This document shows positions 13,101 through 28,100 of a stretch of 64,000 nt of DNA, piece after piece. Where the stretch lies: contig WBMV01007712.1 of assembly GCA_013396655.1 (NCBI GenBank), positions 248,001 to 312,000 on the forward strand, given 5' to 3'. The notes under the pieces were generated by a model. That model was not told the DNA's origin, did no database searches, and was given only the letters and a program-made list of their open reading frames with translations. Position numbers and translations under genes: made by a program. How positions within the stretch are numbered: position 1 is the first letter of the stretch; every line of letters starts with the position of its first letter. The stretch comes from Campylorhamphus procurvoides (lineage: Eukaryota; Chordata; Aves; Passeriformes; Dendrocolaptidae).

Positions 13101-16100
13101 ATGAGACCACACTGCTGGAAACTGGAGTGCAACATTAGAAGACCTTCCCTGAGTACCCTATGTCTGCAGCTCTGCTGTGTAAATAACCTCTGACTCTCTT
13201 TTATGGTTCTGGGTTGGAATTGGAGGCATCAGCAAACAGAATTTAAAGCATGTCACTGGTGCCGAAATAGTTACCTGCCCCATACTGAGAGGGAGATTTC
13301 CTTCCTCTGAGTGACCCAATGAAGTGATTTTGTTGTGATTAATTTCTGAGGCATGGAATTTGCTCATAAGCCAGCTAATTCCTGTAGTAGATAAGTTATA
13401 AACATTGTTTATGCTGAGAAAGGGAACACATTCTAAACACATGCATATCTGTGATAAAAAAGCCATAATTAAAATTTTCGGGAAGTAAGAATAGCCTGAC
13501 AAGTTACAGCAGCATGAAGAGACTTGTTTGCTTAATGTAGTTGAACATCTTTCTGTACTGTTTTCTTGAAAGTCATTGAGCATTGACAAGGCTGTAACAC
13601 TTTAAAAATTTGTGCGTATTGCCATTGCCCTTGGAGACACTCACATTATCATAGATAAGTAACTATGTAAAGCATTGCTGAGTGCAAAGAATTAAGTAGA
13701 GACTAGGAATGAAGATGGTGGTGGCAGTTTTTATAATTGCCATGTTTTTATACCTCCCATGGTTGTTATCCTTAAGAACAACAGGATAGGAAGTAGTTAA
13801 GTTGTTCTGAAAATGTTCTGTTATTTTTCCAGCTGACTGGATGCAAAACTGGCAAAACAAAAACCAGGCTCCTTTCCCAAAACAGCAACAATGATTTATT
13901 TGTAAATCTGAAGCATTCAGAATCGAACAGGCATAGGCTGTTTTGAAGTCTGTGTAATGTTTATATTGGTGGTGGCTCAGGGCTTCTGTGGTGTTCTCAA
14001 GATAAGGAAAAGTTAATTGTTTTTTCTCAGTATTATTCCAAAGACATTGTGATGGTGTCCTGTTATTTAATTGCTGGGTTGAAATAAACATGGAAACAGA
14101 CATTAGGAGTGTATCTTGCATCTATTGATAAGTAACTTTTGTTTTAATTGCATTTGCTTGGATTGTGCTTCACTTCCCTCTAATAGGTATAATATTCTAG
14201 GCTCTCTTCCCAGGCTTTTGTCTCATATCTTTTCCTCCACTTTTGTTCTTCCAGCTGTCCATTTGGGCAGTACTAAATAGCACTGAGGTCTGTACTGGAC
14301 CAGTTAATTTTTCTCCTTTGTGGAGAAATAGCTTTGGTTTTCCTAGTAAAGTTTTCATCCTCAGTGATGACATCTACTTTAAAAAGGTACTTGGCATCGT
14401 TGGCAGCAAAAAAATTGCTTGTCCTAAAATAAGGGATTCAGTGGAAACTGAATGGATGAAATTTCTGTAGTTGAATCCTTTGTGGAGGGTAATTCTTTCA
14501 CTTTACTCCTTTACACACTCAGCTCCTACCTGAGTCATAGAATGAGATAGTTGCCAGCCAATTCAGTTTCACTCACTTGAAAACTATGTGAAGTAATACT
14601 GTGTACTTAGCTTTTAAGTGCAATATATATTTAAAATCATAAAGTTTCAGGACTAACATCAAGATATGTTTTGGGAATTCTGCCAAACAGATTTTTAAGT
14701 CCTTACATTTGATTCTGTACTTTTTTTGAGTGCATATCTCTTACTTAATATAACTGTTCTTAAAGCTAGTGTCTCTTCATGTGTGCATGTAATATGCAGA
14801 TTTGTAGATGTGTCTTACATAGGTATTTCATCTGATCAGACATGCAGATCTTAAAGTTCTGTGTGTAATACTATAAATAAAGCAATTGTGTATATTGGAA
14901 GCCACTAGAGGAACCTTACGAACTATTAACTGTGCTTGCAAAAATAAATTGTAATTTACAAAAGAAAATTGTAGCATACATACATCTGTATTTTTGTTGC
15001 TTTATAATAGTGCCTTAACTGAAAAAATTGTGTCAGTCTTACCAAAAATGAAGTGTCCTCATCGTTTGGAACCACATCAGATCCAGGGACTGGATTTCAT
15101 TCATATATTTCCTGTTATACAGGTAATAATTTTATGGTGTATTGATAGTTTGCTGAAAAAGGCCATAACACTGGCATAAAATAATTTAACAAAGCTTTTT
15201 ATTATTGTTTGGCTCTTCATTTAACTTTGAAATGAATAGTCTCAGAGAAATAGTTTAATGTTTTTAAAGAATGGAGTGATAATGTGGATGATAGAATCCT
15301 TAAGTATCATTGGATCCATATTTAAGAACACAAATCAAACTCTAAATTCTTTGAAATGCAATCAGATTCTTCCTTTTTTGGAATACCTGCTTAAAGAAAC
15401 TGAAATTTAAACTTGTTTTGGTATCTGATAATCTACGTTGCCAGACTAGGAAATAGAACAAATATCTTACAGTCTATGTTTAAGCTTATGGAGTAAGTTA
15501 TGGAGATAGTCACTGACTCAAAAGGATATGAATAAGGCTAAAGGCAGTTGGGGTTGTTTCTTTAAGCTTAATATATCCTTAATTATTACCACATAAAAAC
15601 TGTATGGGTGGAAAAATATATTGCTCTGACAAGCACCACTAACTGACCATGTGGGTAGTTCTCAAGTTTATTAAGGTTTAAGCTAACACTTGATGTGTTC
15701 CAGTTATGTGTGGTATTTTGAGAATCCTTGGCATGTTGTTATCATTTTTAGATTTTCCTTTCATCTGCACACAGAAACGGGTCTTTGATAGATAGGGAAA
15801 ATGAAGACTATTAAGCAAGCTTCTTTTTCATTAAATACCTCCTTACCTCCTGCCTGTGTAGGAATTTAGCAAGTAAGAATGAATCTAAGTTGCAGTTTGT
15901 AAGAAGTGGAGAAAACTTCCCAGTGCTCTTGTTATCTTCTAGTAGGGCTCTCCTGAGGAAAACCACACTTGATGTACTCCCCACAAAACATTTTGTGGTG
16001 TGTGCAACTGTTACACAGCTTTCAAGCTGTTCTGGTGCTGGCTAAAGTGGAAAGTTCGTATCTTGTTAGTATGACTTTTGACTTCTGAACTCTTATTTCT

Positions 16101-19100
16101 GACTGGAAAAACCCCAGATTTCCAATGCTGGTGAATTTCTTGCCCTGGTCATTTGATGATGAATCATTACATGTTTCTAATACCAGGCTTCTTTCACAGG
16201 AAAAATAATACTCCTGCTGTAAGAACTATAGCACTAGGTATTCTCTGACCTGCTTTATCCAAAATCCTGGTTTGGGATATTACTTCTGGAAAGAAGCAGC
16301 ATTAATTCTAAGCAGGGAGGAACTCTCTGTTTCTCTGAGATCAGTGATTCTCAGTAGCTGGCCAGTAGGTGGTATAGCTGACCCATACTTGATGAAGTCT
16401 TTTTTAATTGGCTTAGTTTGTTTGTAAAGGATCTCTTTTTAGAAGTCGTGGCTTTCTGTCAGGTCCCTGTGAAGCTCTGCCTGCTCTACATACTATGGGT
16501 TCCTCTTTTCATCCCAACCAAGACAGGCTTTCAAGAAAACTTGCTGCTGTCACCAGTATCCTGTGTTCTTAAAAAGACCATGCAAGAGCTATAAAATGCT
16601 GACTATACCACCTAGGAATTATGTATTTGATAATGGCTCTTTATTTAATGCCCTGTTAAATTCAGTATTTCCCTTGCTATCTCTAAATCTCAAATCTGCC
16701 CAAATAATAAAAAAGCTAGCTCTTCTGCCTGGCATTGTGTCCCAATACCTCTTGCACTGTGCAAACTAGTCTGGGGGTAATGACAGGAAAAATTTAGATG
16801 AATCCTTCCCTACAGGAGGAAATGAAACCGAGTTGGCTCACTGCCACAGACTGTAGCACAACTTAAAAAAAATAATTTAAAAAATCCCCAACTAACAAAT
16901 ATTCCAGTGGGCAGAAATGTTGTTCTTCCTAGTGCTCTGTGCTCATGTTCACAGACAAAAGGATGTTCACAAACTTGTGTTGAGATGTGCTTTGTAATTA
17001 ATAGCCTGCATTTTCATCTCTCGTTGTCATCATCTTCCCCTCACTTTCCAGGGGTTCATGCTTATAGCACAGGAAACAGTTGCTGGTTCAAACTTGTATC
17101 CCAACATTGATCTCATCTCTTATGTGACCTCCTGCACAGGCTGTCAACAGCCTGCAAGATTTATCTTCTCTGACATTGTTTAAAATGTACTTCAGTATTT
17201 TGTGGCTTTTTGTGTGGTCTTATAAATGTCAGAAGAAGCCTTTTTTCTTACACAGGCATGTGGTTCTTCATGAACACTTTATAGGCTTGAAGATCGTCTT
17301 TTCACAGCGGAGCTGTAGTTTTTTATAACAGTGAGTGATCTATGGTAGGAAAATTTCATAGAAGAAACATATGCACAGAAGAAGAAGAAGAAATGTGTTT
17401 ATAAACCAGCTGATGCTGAATCATTTTATTAGGATTAGGTTCCTGAGTTACCATGTTTACAAATAAATCACGTGTTCTTGTTTCTGTGCTTAAAATGTGC
17501 TTTAAGCTTTTATCATGTACTAAAAATAATTATGCAGTAGTTTGGTGTTCGCTGCTGTTACTCTTCCTCTTTCAACTGATACAATTTTTTTCCAGTGGCT
17601 GGTGAAACGTGCAATAGAAACAAGGGAAGAAATGGGAGACTATATCCGCTCTTATTCTATATCACAGTTTCAGAAAACTCACAGACTGCCAGAGGTAAGT
17701 GAAACCAGTTCTTGTTTCTGTTATAATATGTCGAATGCTCAGGTGCAGTACCAGCTTCCCAGCTCTGAAATCAGCACAATACGCCAGAGTTGCTTTGGTC
17801 TCATTTTGTTAATCAGTCCTAAAGAAATCTCTTAAAAATTCATCTGGGGGAAAAATTTAAATGTTATTTTGGCAAAAAGGTTGTAGATCCTGGTTAACTT
17901 TTGCTTAACAATTGCCTTCATTTTTTTGCAGTACTGGATGTTTGCCTGTCAGTCTGGCTGTTCAAAAACACCCATAGTGCTGTGGAGAAGCTAATGTAGC
18001 TATTTAAGAATTGATATACTGTTAATGCTCTGTAATTTGGGTTTTGTTTCAGAGTGCTCAAAATCAGCTCTTATCTCCCTCCTAACCTCAGAATTTCTTC
18101 TTGAAAACTAGATTCCTAAAAAACTTGGGGAAAGAGAGAAGGGATAGGTTTGGGTTAAAAAGAAATATATTTGTCTCTGTAAAATATGGCCTCCAGAGGA
18201 GTGAGAGCTGCAGTTTTATCTGGAAGTGTAGTGGTAAGAACAACTTTGCACTGTTTGAGGTGTACCTTGGTCACGTTCCCTTCTCCTTCTGATAATAGTC
18301 AAATGCTGCCCACATTGAACTGAAATGCTTAGAACAATGTTGTGATCCTCTCTTACTCCTGTTCTGCAGTAGTGAGATGAAGGAGGAGAGGTGGAATGAG
18401 CTTGGATATGTGCCTGTAGTGCAGAGCCATCAGTTCTGTTCATTCCATATTTAACACTTAGAACCCAAGTTTTGTCTCTTCACTTATTAACAGTAGTAAA
18501 GGTAGATGTCCTAAGTATTGGGATAAACAGCTTTAATTAACTTCAGTGGTTTGGATTTTGTTTTGAGGTTTATGCTTTTTTTGGGGTTTTTATTGGTTGG
18601 TTGGTTTTATTGGTGGGTTTTTTGTTTGTGTTTTGTTTTGGGGCTATTTTTATTATTTTTAATGCTTAGAAACTAAAATAACAGCATAGGACACTTCTAT
18701 TTTCCACATTAAGCCTATCCCAACTTCATTTCTTTATAGTGTAGTAAATTTTGGAGATCCCAGTAGTGGGCTGGAATTCCATTTGTGTCAGGTACTGTAT
18801 AAGCAGAGAGTAGAAGGACTGCTGATCTGGACACAGTTTTAAAGTACCTACCTATCATCTGGTGACAGAAGCAAGTACTTTTCTGTGTTACAGGAAATCA
18901 TTATTCACCAAATAATTGGGCAACTCAGAAACTATTTGACAATTTGGTTTTAAAGAATCATTACAGTGGTTGCGATTTAATCTCCATTCCTGGTATTTTT
19001 CATCACGTCCCTTAATGTCTTTCAGGATGATGAATTTATGCAAAGGAAAGAGAAGGCCATCAAAACAGTTACTGATATCTCTGTAAGTATCTTAGATTTA

Positions 19101-22100
19101 TTTTTTTTTTAATGATCAAGAAGCAAGTGGTTTTAGTAATGAAATGGTGGTAGTTAATTCTGTTTAATGCAGTCAGTCCTGGGTTTTCTCATATGAAGAT
19201 CCCAATTAAGTTACATATTGAGCTTCATTCTTAGAACAGGTCTCAAATGCCAATATATCAGTGTGAAAAACTTTTAGGTGTGCACTGTATGAGTAGATAA
19301 ACCATATCAACTGCCTGTACAGAGAATGTGGAATTCAACACTATCAGCCAAAAGTCACAGGTTATTAAACCCTCAGCAGACTGTTTATTTGAAGCTATCA
19401 GCAGTTGACCTATTTGTCTTGAAATTAATATAGTGATGATCTCTTCAATTTAAATGTCTCCATTTCAAAACTTGTCTTTCTTACTTCTTATAGTTAGCAG
19501 TGAAAGTACACACCCTACTTGGGAAATGTTTTCTTCAAGAAGAAGATATTGGTTGGGAAAGGTGGTGCCACCTGTGTTCTCCCTCTTCAGATGCAAATCT
19601 TCTAACTCTTGGATAAACTGCTTGTTTATATTTTTGAAAGCTTATTCATGAATATTACAGAGTGACACGTAGCATATCTAGGTGCTCTCACTCTCTCATA
19701 CCTGAGTTCAGCTGCCTAGAGAGCAATTGGAGTTTCTATCCCAGGAGTTTCTGTCCTTGCTTTCTATTTTCCCTCTTTGCTTGGGATCATCAGTTCAGCA
19801 TTCCTGACTCCCAGCAGTTCACTGCGGGTTTGTTTTGGACCATCTTGATAAATTCCAGGCCAGCATTTGAGAAGGGGAGAGAAATCTGTGTTTGATTTGA
19901 ATAGGACATTTCCAGGGCTCTTCAAGCGATGGTGAAACTCTGCTCTGCTGAAAAAATCAGTGCTATTCCAGTTTGCTCTGGCCAGACACCCTGAGCTCCT
20001 CGTGCACAGGTGGAGGTATAATGTGCTGTATGAGAGGTTGTGCAATGGACCAGAGAAGTCATCTTACTCTTTTGTCAGGTTTGGGAGGTAGTTGTTTTTC
20101 TGTACTAATCGTCTGAGTGCTGCTGAGCCTAATGTGTGTGGTTGAATTACAGTGTGTGTTTATAGAATAACATCGCTATGAAAGTCTCCAGGTGATGGCC
20201 GGTGAAAATCCCTTGTTTATCTGTTTAAGTAATTGCTCTTGTTTTGAAAATTTCAGTTACAGTCTCTTAAGTGTTTCTGCATGGTTTGATTGTGTATTTT
20301 TTTAATTATTAGTAGACTTACAATGAGTCTTTTACTCCACCTAGAAATACTTGTCTTTCCACTGAAACATTTTCTGTTCTACAAGTTACCTGCCCCTGTA
20401 CATAGGTATCATTGTATTGTTTATGCACCTACATAACCCTTTAAATTGAGAAAGAATGCAAACCTGTGGGGTAAATCAAATTCCAAGTGTGTGTTCTATC
20501 AAGTAGCACTTGAAATTCATTCAGCTTCTGCATATTTTCAATTTTCAGAACAATTGTCCTGATTTTTCAAGTGTGTCTTTAAATAGCACTAAAGAGTCTG
20601 CATCCAAGTGGCTGATACCGACCTTGTCACTGAAGAGACGGAAACAAAGTAGTCACAATGCTCTTACAGGACACCAGTAACTAGAATTTTTAGTGTCATT
20701 TAGAAATATGCTGAAGATATATGATTTTTAGTGATGAAGGGTTCTCTTTGGTTGCTGAGAAACAGAAGTGGTTTCAAGGCTTCATTTTTGTGTTCTGTTA
20801 ATTCGTATTGTGTCTTCTCTGGCTCACAGATCTCTAGTTTTAGGTGCATCTTTGTGTACATAAAGTTTTTGACACTTGTTAATCATTGCTCATGGTATCA
20901 TTAGACAAACACCTCTTCCTTAAATATGTGGGCTCTGTCAGGATCATGTCTTCTACAGCTGGTGCCTGATCTTCTTAACAAAAAATTAGTTCATGAGATC
21001 TCTTAAGGCATCAAGGCACAAATACAGTCTAGAAGAACACAGAATGAATTTTCAAGGAAGAATGTGCACAAGCTTTCTTATCTATCCATAGGAACTGGAA
21101 GAAGGAGAAGGTGGTTATTAGGTGAAAGTTCTTTCACAGGTCACCTTTCAATCATTATGCATTGGAATTGAAGAGAGATCCACTCTTCTAAAAGAGGATC
21201 AGCAAGTGTAAAAGATTAGTTTGTTGTCTGAATTCATCATTATGATTCTGGTCTGAGGATCTACCTTTCTCAAGGGGACACTATGCTGAGATTTATGGTC
21301 ATGATCAGGCCTAAAGGTTGAAAAAGGGAATATTTAGGATCAGTAATGGTTATTGGAATAAGAACTGCTGCTACTGAAAGGTGACTGTCCAGTGAATTGA
21401 GGTTATCTTGCAGTGGTTTCGTTCACCTACTCAATTATCTGATGCCAAGACTAATGTTTGTGATATGATGCCTACACTTCATATAGCAAAGGTATAGAGT
21501 GCCATCATAAAAGCCATAATTATTTGTATTACTTACATTGCCTCTCTGTAGGTGTGAATGTACACTTTGTGGGAGATCCTTGTTCCTAAAAAGCTTTTCC
21601 ATGTGACAGGCAAAAATGTAGCAAAATTGAATATCTGGAAGCAAAGATGACAGAAGTTAAGATTGGAAATGAAGTAAAAATTGCAAAGGGTAACAGACAA
21701 ATTCAGGAGAAACTTGCCAAGGAATAGTGTCAATTTTCACTTGTTTGAAATCTCTACTCTGGGATTACATGTTTTTGAAAAAGATTGAAAGCTATTTCAG
21801 CAATGTTATGGTGCAGGAACTGCTTGTTGACAATAATAATTTTTCACTTGTTCTGACTTTCTGTACAAGACAAATATTCTTCCTTTTGTTTTTAAATTGG
21901 AAGCAGCTCTATCAGCATGGAATAGTACTTGTGAATCCTTGTTTTATTTGATGGGCTGTTGTCCAGCTATTGGATCACACTGGGATAGCGTGAGAATGAA
22001 TCATTTTACTACCAGACTTCTTAAGATATTTTTGTTACAATGAAATCTGCTTTAATTCCATTGTAACCTGGGATCATTGAGAAAAATTAATTGCATTTAC

Positions 22101-25100
22101 TTATCTAATCAGAGTTTGCAAATAGAATTAACTCACAAAGGAGGTAACATTTCTAGACACTGGCATTAGCCAAATCATTTTAATAGATGTTGAGTGTGTT
22201 ATTTTTACCTCTTCTTTCAAACAGGACAGAAAAGATGGTTGAGAAATTATGTTGTTGTTAAATATCTGTTTATAATTTTTTTTAAAACTTGGAAAGGTTT
22301 TATTCTTATAGAAAATGGTTTAGAATTGAATTCAGTAAAATTTTATAACGTAATTGCAAAAAGAGAAAGTGAGGGATATTTATTTGGGTAAGTACATTGA
22401 GTTGGAAAGCAGTGTGTATATCACTTTAGATAGCAATTCATCATTTATTTTAGAAAAGCCTTTTACAAGCTCTGAATTCATTCACTGTCTTATAGGAGAT
22501 TTACAAACCCCAGAGAAAATACAAACGTCAGAAGGGAGCTGAGGAACTGCTAGATGAGGAATCAAAGGTTCATGCTACACTTCTGGAATATGGCAGGTGA
22601 AAGCTTCATTTAATACTCCATGGGTTTTGTATTGTGTGTATTACAAGCATTGCATGCAAAATTTGGATTGTGGTGGGTTTTTTTCCTACTACTTTGGAAT
22701 TGAACTATTTGAGATGTGCTCCTGTTTGGGTTCAGTGTGTTTACTTACCCTGTAAATTCTCCAGGGACTGGACAGTCCTCATATGTGTGAGCCATGTTTT
22801 GTACAGTGGGAGCCTAAGTTCAGACTTTATGCTCTTAGTAGGGCATTATTTTTTTAACATACTTGTTCTTTATGTGATAAAAATGGCTTAAATTCGTGAT
22901 CTTTCTAGGAAGTGTCTGTCAATATAGCCTTTTGGCAAGCAATCCCCTAGGAAGTGTGGGGGAAAAGGAGCTGCAGTTGCTCTTGCTTCTTTCTGTAGTT
23001 CTAATGTGGCTGTTGCATCAGGAGCCTGCGTCACTGTTTAGGCGTCTTACTTTCTGCGAACTCCCATATAGAGACAAAGTTACCAAGGTTTCCACTTTTC
23101 CATTGTCCTTGGAAGTCCCTCTGGTTTACTGAGAGCTCTCCAAACACATCAAAATGAAGTTACAGAGCTTCTGTTTCTAGTTTCTATTTCCAGTTTTCTT
23201 TTCACAGTTTAGTGATAAGGACAGCTTGTCTGCTGTCTGAGCTCTTAATACTTAACAAGTGCAAATGACATTTGAATTCCATTTTGCGTCTTCTGTGGCT
23301 TCTTCTGTCCCAAAGCCATGGATTTTTATGTATTAATGTCTCACTATTTTGGTATGTTCCTTTTAACAGTAACATGGACTGTAGTATAATAGCTCAGGAT
23401 CAACTTCCAAATGGAAAAAGGGCATTGCTTTTTCCTTTCATGAGCTTTAAATGACAGTATTTTATGAAGAGTCAAGATTTGCAAGTCATGATGGAAGGAG
23501 TACATGGAGCTGAAGTCATTCTGTAAATATGCTTCAGTATGTGCTATTTTAGTTTATTCAAAACATTCCAAAACTAACCTGAACCTGGCTGTTGGTGCAT
23601 AGCTTATGTTGAAAACTGATAGAAACTTAATGTGTTTGTGAAGGTTGTAAACTACAATCTCTTTCCTTCATTTTTCCTGTTGTTCTTTTAGGAGATATGG
23701 ATTTAGCAGACAAGCAGGAAAAACGGAACAGGTAAAAAATATAATAATCTAAAATACTCAAATTGTGGCAAGAATTGCATTGTGGAAGTGTTGGTTAGGG
23801 TCTTTGTGTTTGTTTTGGTTCTGCTTTTACTGTGAGGTAATCATATATTCTGTCTGTTTAGTAAGCCTCTTTTAACTAAGTGTCCCATAATGGGATCATT
23901 AAAGGGTTTTTCTTTTTAAAATCTCATTTAACTTCTTAAGAAATATTGTAGGCATTTATTACAAAACAGATTATCTAATGTGGTAGAGAAACATGGTACC
24001 ATGTCATAAATAGATCATTTGGCTTCTTGAAAAGTAGCATCCTTGCTTTTGATGTTTGTGAAATCTTAAAATGTCCCCGTCAGAATATCTGCAATTTTAG
24101 TATTTCGGTGTAGATATTAATTTGTCTACAAGCTTTTATTACACGCTGAGATACTGAAAATAATGCACTAAGCATGTTGTGGAACCAGTGATACCTTGAC
24201 AATATTAAGGTTGCCCTTCATCATCTCAGTATTCCAGATACAAATTTCACACTTAAATTTTATAAACTGAGATATTTCCTGATCTAAGCATGCCTGTTTT
24301 CCCCTCAAAGTAACTGTCAGGCTGCAGTCTTTTTTATTGAGTTCATTTTCTTTCTTCAAAAATATTGTTGACTTTGGGATATTGTATATTAGATGGTCAT
24401 CATGACTGCTGTGGGAATTGAGTCTCCAGTAAGGCAGAAGTGGACAATGAAATAGTCAGGTTAGTAGTGCAATGGAGTGACCTAGAAATTGAGTCTGTCT
24501 GTCATCAGTTGTGCTTAGAAGAACTTGTACCACTAAATTAATTGAAATAGGCAATTTTACACTTTTTTGTGTTTATGTTTGTTTTACCAATATTAAGTTA
24601 TAAAAATTATTTATGTAAAAAAAAAAAAATCAGCCTTCTCCTATGTAGCAGACATCATATTTTAGGGTAGCTGGTTGTCTTCTGAGGTTGGTAGCGCTCA
24701 GAAGGCTGTGGGATCAGGAATCTTTGCACCAGATGTGTCCATAGGAAGCCAGAGACACAGTTGGAATACTCAGAGAAATCAGGGAGCTTACATTTCAGCT
24801 GACATGATTTGGAGCGTGGGGATGTTCCAGGGGCTGAAACGTATTCATAAAAACACAACAGCTACACTCCAGTTTTCTCCTTGATGCCTTTCTTAACACT
24901 TTAGAAAACTGGAAGTACATATAATAGTGTCTAAATTTTTCTTTAAAAGGCTGAAGATAAAAAAACGGTGCTACCTGCAGGGCTTGCAGCAGCAGGAAAA
25001 GCTGAGCGTTGTGATGAAGATGACCTTCAGGCTGCTGAAGAGGTGTGCCACAGACACAGTAGGCATGGGTGTTACTAACTCGGGGGCAGGGCAGCAGTTA

Positions 25101-28100
25101 CACTGCCCACTTGTTCTCTGGAAGAAGGAGAATTTCCATGATTAGGCAAAGTGAGAGTTGTTTCCTACAGTAGAATATGCAACTTGGAATGTTTCATGGT
25201 GTTTAATACCCAAAAATTCAATTTTTGCTTTGGAATTGGAGCATTTTTAAATGATTGGGTTTTGGTTGACAGTGGGAGCTGAATAATCTCAGTGAAGGTG
25301 TTACTGTTATAAGGAATTTTCCTTAAATTTTGTAACTTCAGTCAGCTTTTCTTTAATTTTCATGGTTTTAGTGCCCACTGCGTGTATTAAAATACACATC
25401 ACATGATACTAATGGTATTTGTGTGTCCCTGTCCCTGACAGAAAAAGGTCAGTAATAGATGTTAAACTGTTATGTACAAATCATCATATTTTGCTCTAGC
25501 TTCGCATTAAAACTCTGATGACTGGAATGGCTGCAATGGCAACAGAAGAGGTAAGCAGCATTTAAAATTCATACGGTTTTGCTTAAATTATGGTTGATAT
25601 GTGACAGTTATTCCTAAAATCAGGTCTGAGGTCTTGGAATGATTGCATTTAAGTTTTCACAAGGAGAGTGGAATAAAAGATGGTTGAATTAGGAAGACAG
25701 TAATTTTTATGAGGATGATTAGCTTATCATTTGCCTTGAAATGGTAACAATAATATAAATAAGTGCCCCTTTCAAATGGTTTATACAAGGAGAATTTCAG
25801 GGGAAAGACATCACTGTGCAGCTGCCCAAGATACATTATTATGATCTTAGTTTATTCATCTTGTGAAGTTATCCAGAGGAGTAATCCTTTTACTGGAGGA
25901 GTGAAGGAAAATTGTATACCTTTCAAAGTGCTTTTCAAAGCATTGGTAAATATTTATAAACAACAATGTTAGTCTTAAGACACTGAAAATACTGGATATG
26001 TAATTCTGGGTATGTATCTTGTTTTCTTAATTGGTTGTGTTTGATGATATAGTGTAACTTGTAGTCTGTTCTTACATTTTGGTTTCTGGGTGAGAGGACT
26101 GGAAAGAAATTTTGTTGTTAAACATTGCTTATTCTGCAGTCACAAAAGAAAAGCTAGTAACCAGTCCAGTCTCAAAGTTGATTGACATGCTTTCTACTAA
26201 ACTTCATTATAGAATTCAGTTCTAGTTGAAAACTGTTTTTATACAGGCATGCTGTTTGAAATGTGCATTCTTGCACATGCCTGCATTCTTAAAGTTGTAT
26301 TACTGCAAATGCCAAATTTAGTCTAGAGAACAGAATTAAAATTTTCTGAAAGCTGAATTCAGATTTGCTAAAAGGTTTTAAGTGAGAGATTTCCATTAGC
26401 AAAGTTGATTTTAGGCAGTGGAATATTTCCTGGACTTTTATTCTGATTAGAGATTTTTATGCAGTGTAAAAGTTTTTCAAATTTCTGTTAAAATTAGAGC
26501 TCATGGAAATTGTCATGCAAACAGTACAGGCAGTTCCAAAACACCAAACATTTTCTTGACACAATTGCAGGGCAAACTGACAGCAAGCACAGTTGGCCAG
26601 ATTGTTGGACTCCAGTCAGATGAGATCAAGCAAATAGTGTCTGAATATGCTGAAAAGGTAAGTGTGTCACCTGATTGTGTTTTACCACATCATGTTTGAT
26701 AGCTTGTTAATTTAGACCTTAAGCTTCCAACTTAATTGCCTTGATTCTCTTGAAACACAGTTTTGTATATGCTGTGGGTAGTAGCACAGCCAGAACTCAA
26801 GGAAGTATTTTAAAGGGATTTAAACATGCACAAGCTTTTGGTATGATAGTACATATTCCTGTATTATATTCATGAGTAATTGGAGTTTAAGCACCCGGTT
26901 AAATGTTTTCTTGAAGGAAGAAGGGCCTGAGTTGAGACCTATTCAAATTAGAGGCCTGAACTGTCATATGTTTTAAAATGCTGAGCATTAACCACAGAAA
27001 TACAGTTCTGAGGGCCTGCTCAGAGAAGAATCTAGGCCTCCTCCACTCAGATTTTCAGACACTGTCTGCACTGGGCTCCAATTCTCAGTCAGGCCCTGGA
27101 TCTCTAGTTTTAATCCAGCCTCATCAAATCCAAGCCTTTGTTGCTTTGAGGAGTCAAGGCAATTAAATGTGCACATTTGCTCCATTTGTTGTGTTCAACT
27201 GTGCTTGTTTTTACAATAATGTGAAAAGAAAATCTGGCTCTTCAAGCAATTAATCCATACAATACATCACTGCCAGACATGAGTTATAGGTCGCTCTTAT
27301 TTGTCCAATAATCTTCTCATATTTCTTCCTTTTTGTTGACACATATGAGGTATGGAGCTTTCCCATTTGGGAGATAAACCCTATAGCTCAACAGAGTCTA
27401 TAGCAAATTCTTGGCCTTTCTTTGTTATGAAGAATTGGAAGAACAGAAGCCCAAGGGTCATATTTCAATGTTACATTTCTTCTGTTCTGAGAGAAGGCAG
27501 CAGGACCTTGACTATTATAGTAGAACAATGATTAATACTCTGGAAAGTAAGAACTGATTCAAGTCAAACCAAAAATAGATCACTTTTCAAATCTATTGGA
27601 TGCGATAAAAAAAAAGAAATATATTTTTGTGCACATACACACCAGGAAAAGAATTAAGGATGTTATCAAACAGTTTATTGAAGCTCCAGCAATGTTTGCG
27701 TATAATTCTAATAGTTTTAACTGGTTGTAACTATATGCAGCCTGAGGAACACAGCAGTGCTTATTTGTCTACCAGAGTCTTAATAGAATCCACAGGCCCA
27801 GTGAAGATACCTGACAAACAAAATCCTAAATCTGATGTGACCACATGCCAGGACCTTTCTACAAAAGGCATTTTTCAGAAGATCAGTGCATACAGTTTTC
27901 TGCATTTGCCCCTCCATTCTGTTGCTGTGTTAACTTATTGAGTAAATTGGAGGGAGGATTTTAGTATCCTTTCTCACTTTCTAGACATACTGGCAGAAAA
28001 TTACTGACATGGCTTTTATCTGTCTCTTCATCACCAGCTTTCTAAGGCTAATTATTCAAAGTAGTTTCCATTTAACTGTGTTAAAGGTATTCTTCCTCTG

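Noticed and set aside
13158..14121. Two minus-strand frames of 143 and 152 codons in CCDC93 intron 3
   Set aside because: No recognisable domain, biased Ser/Cys/Leu composition from AT-rich DNA, and no associated promoter or splice structure.
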